From Haloarchaeobius amylolyticus (GTDB taxonomy: Archaea > Halobacteriota > Halobacteria > Halobacteriales > Natrialbaceae), in contig NZ_JANHDH010000001.1 of the NCBI RefSeq assembly GCF_026616195.1, positions 2,108,001-2,172,000 on the forward strand: a stretch of 64,000 nucleotides of DNA, given 5' to 3'. A program made the translations under genes and the position numbers. Positions 25,335 to 33,416 of this stretch are shown here, one piece after another. Numbering within the stretch: the stretch's first letter is position 1; each line of letters begins with the position of its first letter. The notes under the pieces were generated by a model, which saw only the letters and a list, made by a program, of their open reading frames with translations, had not been told where the DNA came from and made no database searches.

Positions 25335-25835
25335 GTGTACAGCGTCAACGTCCCGGTCCCCGGGTCGGTCGCCCGCCTCGCCAGCGACCTCCATCCCCTC
25401 CTCACCGAGTTCGACCGCGTCCGGGAGGACTACACGCTCCTCGCCAAGCGCATCGGTGACCCAGAGCACTTCGCGGTGCGCGAGCACGAGGTCCGCCGGG
25501 CCCTGCGCGGGCAACCCGCCTTCGAGGTGCAGGTGACCGGGCTGGGCTGCTTCGAGCAGCCCACGAAGGGCACCGCGCCCGTCGTCTACTTCGAGGTCGA
25601 GAGCCCCGGGCTCCAGCAGCTCCACGAGCGTCTGGTCGACGAGTTCGGCGCCATCGGCGGGCTGGAGGGCGAGGACTACGTCCCGCACGTCACCATCGCC
25701 CGGGACGCCCCGCAGTCGGCCGCCGACCGGCTGCTGGAGCAGGACATCGAGCCGGTGACGTGGACCGTCACCCAGCTGGAGTTCTTCGACTCGCGGTACC
25801 GGGAGGTTGCGGGCCGGGTCAGCCTGCCGGCGTGA
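25335..25835 (+). CDS. 2'-5' RNA ligase / 2H phosphoesterase-like protein
   Basis: This 166-residue protein starts at GTG and has the 2H-phosphoesterase fold pattern. A strong second motif, YVPHVTIAR, is present near residue 118. The first HxT motif is not evident: the expected region reads REDYTLLAKRIG, with Asp where the first catalytic His should stand. It may therefore be a ligand-binding or altered-activity member. A second protein of the superfamily, with its own intact second motif, lies at the right edge of the window. Confidence 0.75.
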   Translation: MYSVNVPVPGSVARLASDLHPLLTEFDRVREDYTLLAKRIGDPEHFAVREHEVRRALRGQPAFEVQVTGLGCFEQPTKGTAPVVYFEVESPGLQQLHERLVDEFGAIGGLEGEDYVPHVTIARDAPQSAADRLLEQDIEPVTWTVTQLEFFDSRYREVAGRVSLPA

Positions 25836-25857
25836 GTCGCGAATTTTCACGAATCGA

Positions 25858-26007
25858 GTGGCGTGCGCTTTCGAGTGTGCTGAGCGATAGCGAAGCCACG
25901 AGGTGAGGGCGCGCGAGGGACGACCGAAGTGAAACGAAGGGAGTCGGCTGGGGAGGGTGTGGTGTGGTGTGGTGCTGTGCGGTCATGGACGCTAGCGCAA
26001 GTGGTCT
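25858..26007 (+). repeat. dispersed intergenic repeat, copy 1
   Basis: This is one of four related intergenic sequences. The most constant part is CGGCTGGGGAGGGTGTGG (25945-25962), preceded by GCGCGCGAGGGA and an AGTGAAACGAAG-like purine-rich stretch and followed by CATGGACGCTAGCGC. The left part starts GTGGCGTGCGCTTTCGAGTG. This copy sits between convergent genes. Short frames crossing it (for example those including MDASASGLL) are not believed to be genes. Confidence 0.7.
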
Positions 26008-26047
26008 ACTCGTCGACACGAACAGCCTCAGTACCGTCTCTCGATTC

Positions 26048-26086
26048 TCACGGCTGCGGCGGCGCCCCGTCGTACACGTCCATCCA
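26048..26086 (-). repeat. relic copy of the helicase gene 3' end
   Basis: TCACGGCTGCGGCGGCGCCC and the following CGTCGTAC occur here and again at the helicase stop (from 26156). On the minus strand the relic still encodes MDVYDGAPPQP and a stop, against MEAYDGAPPQP in the gene. It is probably left by a short tandem duplication or by replacement of the gene end during insertion of about 110 bases. Confidence 0.6.
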
Positions 26087-26155
26087 CCTTTTGTCGCACT
26101 CGCCTGTCGGCTCGTTTGCAAAAGCTGGACCAAAATCGGAAATGCAGGAGCGCGT

Positions 26156-28342
26156 TCACGGCTGCGGCGGCGCCCCGTCGTACGCCTCCATGTCCTGATA
26201 GAAGTTCATCATCGCGAACTTCAACTTCTCGGGCTTGATGTCGAGCATCTCGTCGCGCTCCTCGGCCGGGAAGGTGTCCCGCACGCTGTACTTGCCCATC
26301 TCGCCCTTGCTTCTGGCCGTGTATCGCTCGTCCAGCAGCACCCGGACGCCGAAGTCGTCGGGCGACCGGATGACCCGCCCGAGCGCCTGTCTCGTCTTCC
26401 GGATCGTCGGAATCTCGACCGCGTACTTCCAGCCGGGGTCCTTGTCGCTGGGCCGGCCGAACGCCTTCCCGTACGCCTGCTGGACCGCCTCTGCTCTATC
26501 GTCGAGATGTGGGTAGGGGACGCCGAGGACGGCCACGGTGCGGGCGTCGTCGCCGTCGAAGCTCACGCCCTCGGCGAGGGTGCCCCACAGCGACGTGAGC
26601 AGGACGGCGTCGTCGTCGGCCGTGAAGTCCTCGCGGAGCTGGTCCGCGCTGACGCCGGCCTTGTCGAGGTAGACGTTCTGGTGACCCTCCTGTCGCAGGC
26701 GTTCGGCGTACCGGGCGGCCTCGGAGTAGTTCGGGGTGAACACGAGCGTGTTGCCGGGGGTGAACCGGGCCACGTCGTGCAGGGTCTCGCCGACCTCCTG
26801 CTGGACCGCGGGGTCGTCGCGGGCACTGGCGAACAGCGCCGGCGTCGAGACCGCGTAGGTCCGGCGGCGCTCCGACGGGAACTGGAGCCCGTAGGCCATG
26901 TTCACCGGGTTCGTGAGGCCGAGCACGTCCTCGGTGACGTGGAAGGGGCGCAGCGTCGCGCTCATCAGGACGGTCGCGTGGACCTCCTCGAACAGCTCCT
27001 TCGTGACCTCCTGCGGGATGCAGGTGTAGAGTTCTGCTCTTCCATAGACCTCGTCGGTGCCCTGGTCGCGCCGGACCGAGGCGACCGGGTGTAACCCTTC
27101 GTCGGTACCCTCGCGCATCCACGCGCCGACGAAGGCCGCGGCCTGCAGGGTCTGGCACTCCTGGCGGGTGGTCGCCTCGCCGTTCTTGTACGCCTCCTCG
27201 TACTGGTCGTCGAGTTCCTTGCCGAGCATCACCGCCGCCTCCAGGTCGGCCTTGTAGTCCAGCCCGTCGTAGTGCTCCTGGAGGAACGCCATCGTCAGGT
27301 CGTCCCGGCCGGAGTCGCTGGCGACCGCCACGTCCTCCCAGTCGTCGCCGACCTGCTCGCGCTCGCCGAAGGAGAACGAGTCCTCGTAGATATCGACGAG
27401 CGCGTCGCGGTACGCTCGGAGGACGGTCTCGGCGCGCTCGGCCCGCGCGTCCTCGCTCTCGTCGAGTTCCTCCAGCGCCTGGTCGAGCGTCTGCTCGGTG
27501 AGGGTGCGGGTCGCGTGGTCCCGGGCCGCCCCCTCGACGTTGTGCGCCTCGTCGAACACCGTGATGACGTCCTCGGGGTCGCGCCCGAGCCACCGGAAGA
27601 ACTGCTCGCGGATCATCGGGTCGAGCAGGTGGTGGTAGTTCGCCACCACGAGGTCGATGCCCTCCATGCTCTCCTTGAGCAACTCGTACCCGCACATCGT
27701 GCGCTCGTGTGCGTACTCGTACACGTCGTCGGGCGTGCGCACGTCGTCGAACAGCCACTGGTAGAACTCGTCGGTGTTCCCGGTCAGGTTGTTCCGGTAG
27801 TGGTCACAGACGTTCTTCTCCTCGCTGATGGCCTGCGCGCGGTCGCTCACCGACTCGAGTTCGTCCACGACCGCCTCGCGGGCCTCGACCGCCTTCTCCT
27901 CGCCCTCCTGGGCCGCCGAGAGGAGTTCGCGCTCGCGGTCGCGGAGCTGGGCCGCCTCCATGCGCGCGTCGACCAGTTCCCGGGTGTTGTCCCGCAGCAC
28001 CTGGCACTCCTCGTAGCCCACGTCGATGTGACACATCGAGGCCTTGCCCTTGAACACCACGGCGCGGATGGGCTCGTGTTTCGTGATGGCGCGCGCCTCC
28101 TGGACGAACTGGCGCATCTGCTGGTGGACGTCGGTCGTGATGACGACCGTCTTCTCCGTCTCGCGTGCGTACTCCAGCGCCGGCACCAGCGCCGACAGCG
28201 TCTTCCCCGTCCCGCAGGCCCCCTCGAACAGCACGTCCTGGCCCCGTTCGAGCGAGGTGTGGATGCGATCCATCGCCTCGCCCTGGTTCTCGTAGGGCTC
28301 GTCGTAGGGGAAGAAGCGGAGATACGCGTTGACCTCGGACAC
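26156..28342 (-). CDS. Rad3/XPD-type superfamily 2 DNA helicase
   Basis: This is a protein of about 728 residues. GACGTGKT (41-48) is the Walker A motif, VFDEAHN the DEAH box, and QALGRVIRSPDDFG motif VI. Four cysteines between motifs I and II (in SMCHID, EECQVL, NVCDHY and TMCGYE) match the Fe-S cluster domain of XPD/Rad3/DinG helicases. It would unwind DNA 5' to 3' in repair. The GTG at 28342 is chosen because TTTTGA lies about 26 bases upstream; a TTG nine codons earlier is the alternative. The last codons are duplicated 110 bases downstream. Confidence 0.9.
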   Translation of the reverse strand: MSEVNAYLRFFPYDEPYENQGEAMDRIHTSLERGQDVLFEGACGTGKTLSALVPALEYARETEKTVVITTDVHQQMRQFVQEARAITKHEPIRAVVFKGKASMCHIDVGYEECQVLRDNTRELVDARMEAAQLRDRERELLSAAQEGEEKAVEAREAVVDELESVSDRAQAISEEKNVCDHYRNNLTGNTDEFYQWLFDDVRTPDDVYEYAHERTMCGYELLKESMEGIDLVVANYHHLLDPMIREQFFRWLGRDPEDVITVFDEAHNVEGAARDHATRTLTEQTLDQALEELDESEDARAERAETVLRAYRDALVDIYEDSFSFGEREQVGDDWEDVAVASDSGRDDLTMAFLQEHYDGLDYKADLEAAVMLGKELDDQYEEAYKNGEATTRQECQTLQAAAFVGAWMREGTDEGLHPVASVRRDQGTDEVYGRAELYTCIPQEVTKELFEEVHATVLMSATLRPFHVTEDVLGLTNPVNMAYGLQFPSERRRTYAVSTPALFASARDDPAVQQEVGETLHDVARFTPGNTLVFTPNYSEAARYAERLRQEGHQNVYLDKAGVSADQLREDFTADDDAVLLTSLWGTLAEGVSFDGDDARTVAVLGVPYPHLDDRAEAVQQAYGKAFGRPSDKDPGWKYAVEIPTIRKTRQALGRVIRSPDDFGVRVLLDERYTARSKGEMGKYSVRDTFPAEERDEMLDIKPEKLKFAMMNFYQDMEAYDGAPPQP

Positions 28343-28450
28343 ACCGTGTGATTGCCCGTTCTGGGTCAAAAGGGTTCGGCCGCGGGTGCCTTCGACCTTG
28401 ATGAATTCGGGTGTAGTGATAAGGTAGCATGTACCATAGTTGTCCCTGTC

Positions 28451-28630
28451 ATGCCTGTCCCAGGATACGACCTCGACGACCTCGACGACGACCTGCGCGA
28501 GCGCATCGAGGAGAAGAAACTGGAGGAGATACTCACCGACGAGGACCGCCGACGGCTCGAGGAGGGGGAGAGCCTGCTGGACGTCCTCTCGGACGAGAAG
28601 ATAGAACAGTTGCTTGCCGACGACGACTGA
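28451..28630 (+). CDS. small, very acidic helical protein
   Basis: This 59-residue protein is rich in Asp, Glu, Leu and Lys (DLDDDLRERIEEKKLEEILT, ending EQLLADDD) and has no signal or membrane helix. It looks like one or two charged helices. A GTGATAAGG patch about 27 bases before the ATG may serve as its TATA box. It is divergent from the helicase and convergent with the subtilase. Function unknown. Confidence 0.65.
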   Translation: MPVPGYDLDDLDDDLRERIEEKKLEEILTDEDRRRLEEGESLLDVLSDEKIEQLLADDD

Positions 28631-28643
28631 TTCTCCCGCCGTT

Positions 28644-29960
28644 TCAGAGCGATTCGAGCGCCGCGTACGGGTTCAGGAACCCTGCGCCGTAGTACGTCTT
28701 GTCGTACCCGTCCGGCACGGACGCCGAGCGTTTGAGGATGCTCTCGACCTGGTTCGCGTTGAGTGTCGGCTCTGCGCTCTTGAGGAGCGCGACCGCACCC
28801 GCGACCTGCGGGGCGGCCATTGAGGTGCCTGCGGCCCAGCCGTAGCCGGTGCTCGAATTGAGGTAGTTCCCATCGTCGTCGAAGACAGGCTCAGAGACGG
28901 TGCTGAGCACGAGGTCGAGGTGCCAGGGAACGCCAGTCCCGATGGCAGAGAGGTCCGCGTCACCACCGGGTGCTGCCAGCGTGATTGCGTTGGTGCCGTA
29001 GTTGGTGTAGAACGACGGGGAGTGTGCGGGCGCTTCCATTCCCTCGTCTCCCCAGCCGAACCCGATGGGTCCGGTTGCGGCCACCGAGAGGGCCTGAGCA
29101 CCCTCGTTCGGGAGACTGATGAGGTTCTTGTCGTGCTGAAGGTTTGCTGCGTCGTTCCCGGCCGAGATAACGAGGAGCGTGCCCATGCTGTTCGCCCAGG
29201 TCATCACGCGGTTGAGCGCTTTCCCGTAGAACTGGCCGAGGGCCTGTCGGGGCACCGGGTAGGCGCCGAGGCTGAGGTTCGCTACGTCGCTCTCGATTTC
29301 GGTCGCGTGGGCGATCGCGGCGAGGATATCGGCGAAGCTCGCCAGCGCCTCCGGGGAGAACACGCGGCAGTCGACGAGTTCTGCCTCGGGAGCGACACCG
29401 ACGACGCCCTCGCTGTTGTTCGCCGTGGCGGCCGCGATGCCGGCGACGTGAGTCCCGTGGTAGCCACCTGCCGGGTTTCCAGCCCCGTAGTCGTCGTCGG
29501 TGAAGTTCTTCGAGAGCGTCGTGTTCACCTCGAGGTCTTTGTGGGTCGCGTCGATACCCGAGTCAATGATAGTGACACGCGCTTTCGTACCCGTGCACAT
29601 CGCGTGAACGTCGGACATTCCCATCGCCTGCTTGTCCCACTGGAGCCCGTACAACGGGTCGTCGTAGCCCGCGACTGCCGCAGGGCCGACGTACTCAGCA
29701 GCCGGCTTCGCCAGTTCCAGTTCGATGTCGGGCGCGTACGTCCCGAGCCGGCGAACGTCGCGCTCGCGGCCCTCCACGACCGCGAGCCCGACCTGTGAAA
29801 GGTCGTGTACCACGTTCACCGTCCCCAGTCGCGCGTTCGGCTTCAGGTCGACGAGGTAGCGCGTCGCGGATTCACGCGCTGTGACCGTGCCGCCTGCGGC
29901 GATGCCACCGAGCACTGCTCCACTGACTGTCAGAAATTCACGTCGGTTGTAACGAGTCAT
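28644..29960 (-). CDS. Tat-exported subtilisin-family serine protease (halolysin-like)
   Basis: This 438-residue exported protease starts with a twin-arginine signal, TRYNRREFLTVSGAVLGG. A propeptide of the inhibitor-I9 kind probably covers about 30-95. The catalytic triad is Asp133 in TIIDSGID, His168 in HGTHVAGIAAA and Ser380 in GTSMAAPQVAGA. It ends shortly after the catalytic domain and so lacks the C-terminal extension of some halolysins. The ATG at 29960 is chosen because it puts the RR motif at positions 6-7. It stands alone. Confidence 0.92.
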   Translation of the reverse strand: MTRYNRREFLTVSGAVLGGIAAGGTVTARESATRYLVDLKPNARLGTVNVVHDLSQVGLAVVEGRERDVRRLGTYAPDIELELAKPAAEYVGPAAVAGYDDPLYGLQWDKQAMGMSDVHAMCTGTKARVTIIDSGIDATHKDLEVNTTLSKNFTDDDYGAGNPAGGYHGTHVAGIAAATANNSEGVVGVAPEAELVDCRVFSPEALASFADILAAIAHATEIESDVANLSLGAYPVPRQALGQFYGKALNRVMTWANSMGTLLVISAGNDAANLQHDKNLISLPNEGAQALSVAATGPIGFGWGDEGMEAPAHSPSFYTNYGTNAITLAAPGGDADLSAIGTGVPWHLDLVLSTVSEPVFDDDGNYLNSSTGYGWAAGTSMAAPQVAGAVALLKSAEPTLNANQVESILKRSASVPDGYDKTYYGAGFLNPYAALESL

Positions 29961-30089
29961 CACCCCGCACCGATGCAGGGTGCCCACTAAGCTAATCACT
30001 CGTTCTCTGGGGGTAAGACCGTCCTATATCGGGGGTACGAATGGAATACCTATACCCGAAGGCGGCTACGCTCGTGCCCGGCCGCCGTG

Positions 30090-31049
30090 TTACACCGCGG
30101 GGGAACCCCTGACCTCGGGCTCGATGTAGACCTTCTTGATCTGGCCGTCGTGTGACTGGAGTTCCTTCTCGATGGCCGTGATGGTGTCGTCGATGGCTTC
30201 GGTGTCCATCTCGGGGTCGAAGGCCACGTCGGCGGTGACGATGGCGCGGCCGGGGCCGAAGTAGACCGTCCGGAAGTCCTCGACCTTCGTGACGCCGGTG
30301 TAGTCGCGGACGATGTCACGGAGCGGGCTCTCGGCGTCCTCGGGGAGGGACTCGCCGAGCAGCAGGCGCTTGTTCTCCCAGGCCAGCGCGATGGCGAAGC
30401 CCATCAGCATGAGGCCGATGAGGAACGCGGAGACGGCGTCGTAGATGCCGTTGCCGGTGACCCGCGAGAGGTAGATGCCGACGAGCGCGATGGCGGCACC
30501 CGCCAGGGCGATGGCGTCCTCGGTCAGGGCGGTCAGCGTCGTCACGTCACTGGTCTTGCGGAACGCCTCGCGAAAGCCCGACCACTCGTGCTTCTCGATC
30601 TGGAGCTTCATCGCCTTGTACGCCTTCGCCAGGGCGTACGTCTCGAAGACGATGGCGCCGATGAGGACCGCGTAGCTCACCCAGATGCCGGGGAACTCGT
30701 AGCCGGCGAGGGTGACCATCCCGAGGCTGGGCGGCTTCGGGTGGAGGATAGCGTGGTAGCCGTGCTTGGCGGACTCCCACCCGGCGATACCGAACAGGAG
30801 CACGCTGACGAGGAACGCGTAGAAGAACTGCGCCTTCCCGTACCCGAAGGGGTGGCTTCGCGTCGCCTCCTTCCCGGAGTACCGGATGCCGAAGAGGAGG
30901 AACACCTGGTTCCCGGTGTCGGAGATGGAGTGGTACGTCTCGGAGAGCATCGCCGGGCTCCCCGTCAGGGTGAACCCGATGAACTTCAGTATCGCGATGG
31001 CGCCGTTGGCGATGAGCGCCGCGATGACGACGGACTTGCTTGAGGCCAT
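30090..31049 (-). CDS. cation diffusion facilitator (CDF) metal exporter
   Basis: This 319-residue membrane protein has six helices and a C-terminal cytoplasmic domain. The first half of the metal site is in ETYHSISDTGN (His and Asp). In the second half the usual HxxxD reads TALTEDAIALAG, with Thr in place of His. Together with HPFGYGKAQFFYAF this suggests the ZnT9-like branch rather than typical zinc exporters. Metal specificity is uncertain. A signal-free N-terminus and an ATG at 31049 fit the family. Confidence 0.88.
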   Translation of the reverse strand: MASSKSVVIAALIANGAIAILKFIGFTLTGSPAMLSETYHSISDTGNQVFLLFGIRYSGKEATRSHPFGYGKAQFFYAFLVSVLLFGIAGWESAKHGYHAILHPKPPSLGMVTLAGYEFPGIWVSYAVLIGAIVFETYALAKAYKAMKLQIEKHEWSGFREAFRKTSDVTTLTALTEDAIALAGAAIALVGIYLSRVTGNGIYDAVSAFLIGLMLMGFAIALAWENKRLLLGESLPEDAESPLRDIVRDYTGVTKVEDFRTVYFGPGRAIVTADVAFDPEMDTEAIDDTITAIEKELQSHDGQIKKVYIEPEVRGSPAV

Positions 31050-31087
31050 TAGGTAGGCGCGCGAGGTCCAGCAAAAAAGCGTTTCCG

Positions 31088-31645
31088 CTACGCAGGCAGG
31101 TACTCCCAGGTGCTACCGTCCTCGCCGGGGCCGCTCACGCCGGGGAGCCGGGGGAGTCGCGGGCGCACGAACGACCACCACGCCTCGGCGTCGTCGTAGC
31201 CGGCGCGGTACTTGGGGAACACCTCGTGTTTGAACTCGCGGTCGGTGACGGTGCCCTCGTCGGCGAGGTGGTCCCACGCCGCCTGTATCGCGTCGCGCCG
31301 CCAGTCGATCATCATCTCGCTCACGCCGGGGACGTCCATCTCCGCGACGGCCTCCTCGACGGCGTCCTCGCGGGCCGTCTCGGGGTCCGCGCTGCTGGCC
31401 GTCCCGTGGAGCGACGCCGGCGTGTAGTAGGCCGTCAGCGTCGCCTCACCGTCGGTCAGCTCCTTCGCCCGGAGGTCGCCGGCCTCGGCGAGGCCGTCGA
31501 GGATGTCGGCGGCGGCCTCGGGTCCGATGTCCGTCTCGGCGGCGACCTCGGTGGCGGTCCGTGGGGCGGCGTCGTCGAACACGGTGAGGACGACCGCGTC
31601 GGCGACGGCCCGGGGTTGTTCCTGGCGCTCGCGCTCTTTCGACAT
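31088..31645 (-). CDS. helix-turn-helix protein with a C-terminal domain of unknown function
   Basis: This 185-residue acidic protein has a probable winged helix-turn-helix near residues 18-65 (VVLTVFDDAAPRTATEVAAE, then GPEAAADILDGLAEAGDL). The rest contains an unusual Trp-rich end (DAEAWWSFVRPRLPRLPG). The ATG at 31645 is preferred to an upstream GTG because residues before it look non-coding. It lies 38 bases upstream of the CDF gene, in the same direction, so a metal-linked role is possible but unproved. Confidence 0.65.
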   Translation of the reverse strand: MSKERERQEQPRAVADAVVLTVFDDAAPRTATEVAAETDIGPEAAADILDGLAEAGDLRAKELTDGEATLTAYYTPASLHGTASSADPETAREDAVEEAVAEMDVPGVSEMMIDWRRDAIQAAWDHLADEGTVTDREFKHEVFPKYRAGYDDAEAWWSFVRPRLPRLPGVSGPGEDGSTWEYLPA

Positions 31646-31725
31646 GTGTGCACATACTGGGGGTGGGCCCAAATCCGTTTTTGTCCGACGAAAATCACGT
31701 CACCCCTGCGGTCGTAGGACTCGCC

Positions 31726-32259
31726 ATGCTCGTCATCTGCTCTGATTCGCACGCCCGGTCCGGTCACGCCCTCTCTGGACGGACACTGGAGGCGGTCCGG
31801 GAAGCCGACCTCGTGGTCCACGCCGGAGATTTCACCACGACGACAGTACTGGACGCGTTCACCGAGGCGGCCGACCGGCTGCTCGCCGTCCACGGGAACG
31901 CCGACAACGAGGAGGTACGAGAGCGACTCCCGGGCGCCCGGGTGCTGGAGTACGAGGGCGTCACGGTCGCGGTGACGCACCGGCGCGACGGCGGCGACCT
32001 CGGACTGCGGATGTTCGGCCGCGAGCGGGGGGCCGACCTCGTCGTCTCGGGGCACACGCATCGCCCGCGGTTCCTCGAGACGCAGGACGTCTGCCTGCTC
32101 AACCCGGGGAGCCACGCCCAGCCGCGAGGGAACCGGCCGGCTCATGCCGAACTCGAGGCGACGGACCAGGGGCTCGCTGGCAGGTTGGTACAGCCCGACG
32201 GGACCGTCTTCGAACGGTTCGCGGTCCCGGCGGATGGCGCGCGTGAGGGGCAGCAGTGA
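31726..32259 (+). CDS. YfcE/MJ0936-type metallophosphoesterase
   Basis: This 177-residue calcineurin-like phosphoesterase contains all five family motifs: ICSDSHA (DxH), VVHAGDF (GD), VHGNADNEE (GNxD), VAVTHRRDG, and VSGHTHRP (GHTH) followed by LLNPGS. Proteins of this size hydrolyse phosphodiesters such as bis-p-nitrophenyl phosphate or cyclic nucleotides in vitro; the natural substrate is not known. The ATG at 31726 puts MLVICSDSH at the N-terminus as in relatives. Confidence 0.88.
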   Translation: MLVICSDSHARSGHALSGRTLEAVREADLVVHAGDFTTTTVLDAFTEAADRLLAVHGNADNEEVRERLPGARVLEYEGVTVAVTHRRDGGDLGLRMFGRERGADLVVSGHTHRPRFLETQDVCLLNPGSHAQPRGNRPAHAELEATDQGLAGRLVQPDGTVFERFAVPADGAREGQQ

Positions 32260-32437
32260 AAGCGGGGAGGGCGGCGCGTGACGGGCACGACACCCCAACC
32301 CCGGGCGGCTGTGTCATGACGGGTGGAGGGCCGAAGTCCCGGGGTGCACCTGTACGTACAGGGTACCACTCAAAATAGATACCGTAGGCTCAAACGTGTA
32401 TTTTACCTACGAGGCGTGGAAACGAGCCCTCGCGCGA

Positions 32438-33130
32438 CTACTGGTTCTCGGTGTACCAGTAGGCGAACCCGGCGACGAGGACGATGGCCCCACCCAGGAA
32501 GAACGCCAGGCCGGGCGAGACGGCGGCTGCGGCGGTGTCGGCGGCCGTGCTGGCGGCCTGTGTGGTCGTCTCGACGGCCGTCGTCGTCGCGTTGGTCGTG
32601 TTGTTCGCGTTGCCGGCGACGGGCTGTGTGCTCGGGCCCGGGGCGGGCGAGCCGGTCGGGCCGCGACCGCCGCCGAAGAAGGCGGCGAGGCCGTCGCCGA
32701 GGAACTCCTGGACGGCGGCGGCACCGATTGCGAGCAGCCCGAACGCGCCGAGGAGGCGGGAGAGCGCGGCCTTCAGGCCCGTCGAGTTCTCCTCGGAGCC
32801 GGCGAACACCACGAGTGGCTGGTTCGAGGGCGCGTACACCTTCATCTCGCGGCCCTTCGCCGAGTAGGCCGTGTCGACCACCTCGATGATGTCCGCGTCC
32901 TCGAGTTTCTCCAGGTGGTACTGTGTGTTCTGGAGGGAGGTGTCGACGGTGTCGGCGAGCTGTGACGGGGTCGCTGGCTCGTCGTGCAGTGCCGTCAGGA
33001 GTTTGCGAGCGGTCGACGACGATAACGCCCCGATGAGGTCGTCGGCGTCGTCACTGTCGAGGCCGATGACACGTGGTTCTGCGTCGTCAGCCGCCGACGT
33101 GTCCGGAGTGGAGGGCAACAGGTCGGCCAT
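32438..33130 (-). CDS. membrane-bound winged-helix regulator
   Basis: This 230-residue protein begins with an ArsR-like winged helix-turn-helix (about 35-95, with LLTALHDEPATPSQLADTVD and NTQYHLEKLEDADII). A short linker leads to a first membrane helix (about 122-145), a Gly/Pro/Thr/Asn-rich loop with sequons NTTNATT that would lie outside the cell, and a second helix (about 203-226) ending WYTENQ. The DNA-binding domain stays inside. Such one-component membrane regulators are common in haloarchaea; the signal sensed is unknown. Confidence 0.8.
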   Translation of the reverse strand: MADLLPSTPDTSAADDAEPRVIGLDSDDADDLIGALSSSTARKLLTALHDEPATPSQLADTVDTSLQNTQYHLEKLEDADIIEVVDTAYSAKGREMKVYAPSNQPLVVFAGSEENSTGLKAALSRLLGAFGLLAIGAAAVQEFLGDGLAAFFGGGRGPTGSPAPGPSTQPVAGNANNTTNATTTAVETTTQAASTAADTAAAAVSPGLAFFLGGAIVLVAGFAYWYTENQ

Positions 33131-33227
33131 ACAGTACGCCTAGTCATCGTTTGGCATGAAGGTTTGTATATGTTCCAGCAGGTCACCCGGCGAAACGCAT
33201 AAACGGCGGGCTACAGAACCTTCGCGT

Positions 33228-33395
33228 ATGCAGACACCGCTTCCGGCCCAGCTCGGCGGGCTCCTCGAGGACCCGTTCACCCTTCTCGTCGTCGGGTTCC
33301 TGCTCGCGCTCATCTTCTTCTTCTACCTGATGTTCCGCAAGACCATGCTCAGTTTCCGCGAGGGCATGGACAAGGGCTCGGGCAAGAAACGCTAG
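33228..33395 (+). CDS. small single-helix membrane protein
   Basis: This 55-residue protein has one hydrophobic helix (about 18-36, PFTLLVVGFLLALIFFFYL) followed by a basic tail, FREGMDKGSGKKR, so the C-terminus should face the cytoplasm. The ATG at 33228 follows GCATAAAC at 33198-33205 by about 27 bases. Upstream in-frame codons lack halophilic composition. It is divergent from the membrane regulator gene. Confidence 0.7.
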   Translation: MQTPLPAQLGGLLEDPFTLLVVGFLLALIFFFYLMFRKTMLSFREGMDKGSGKKR

Positions 33396-33416
33396 AACCG
33401 CCGCCTCTGCCCGATA

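Noticed and set aside
25964-27094. Plus-strand frame starting in repeat copy 1 and continuing antisense to the helicase gene
   Set aside because: It is a chance fusion of repeat sequence and helicase antisense. Similar frames start in the other repeat copies, which shows they come from the repeat.
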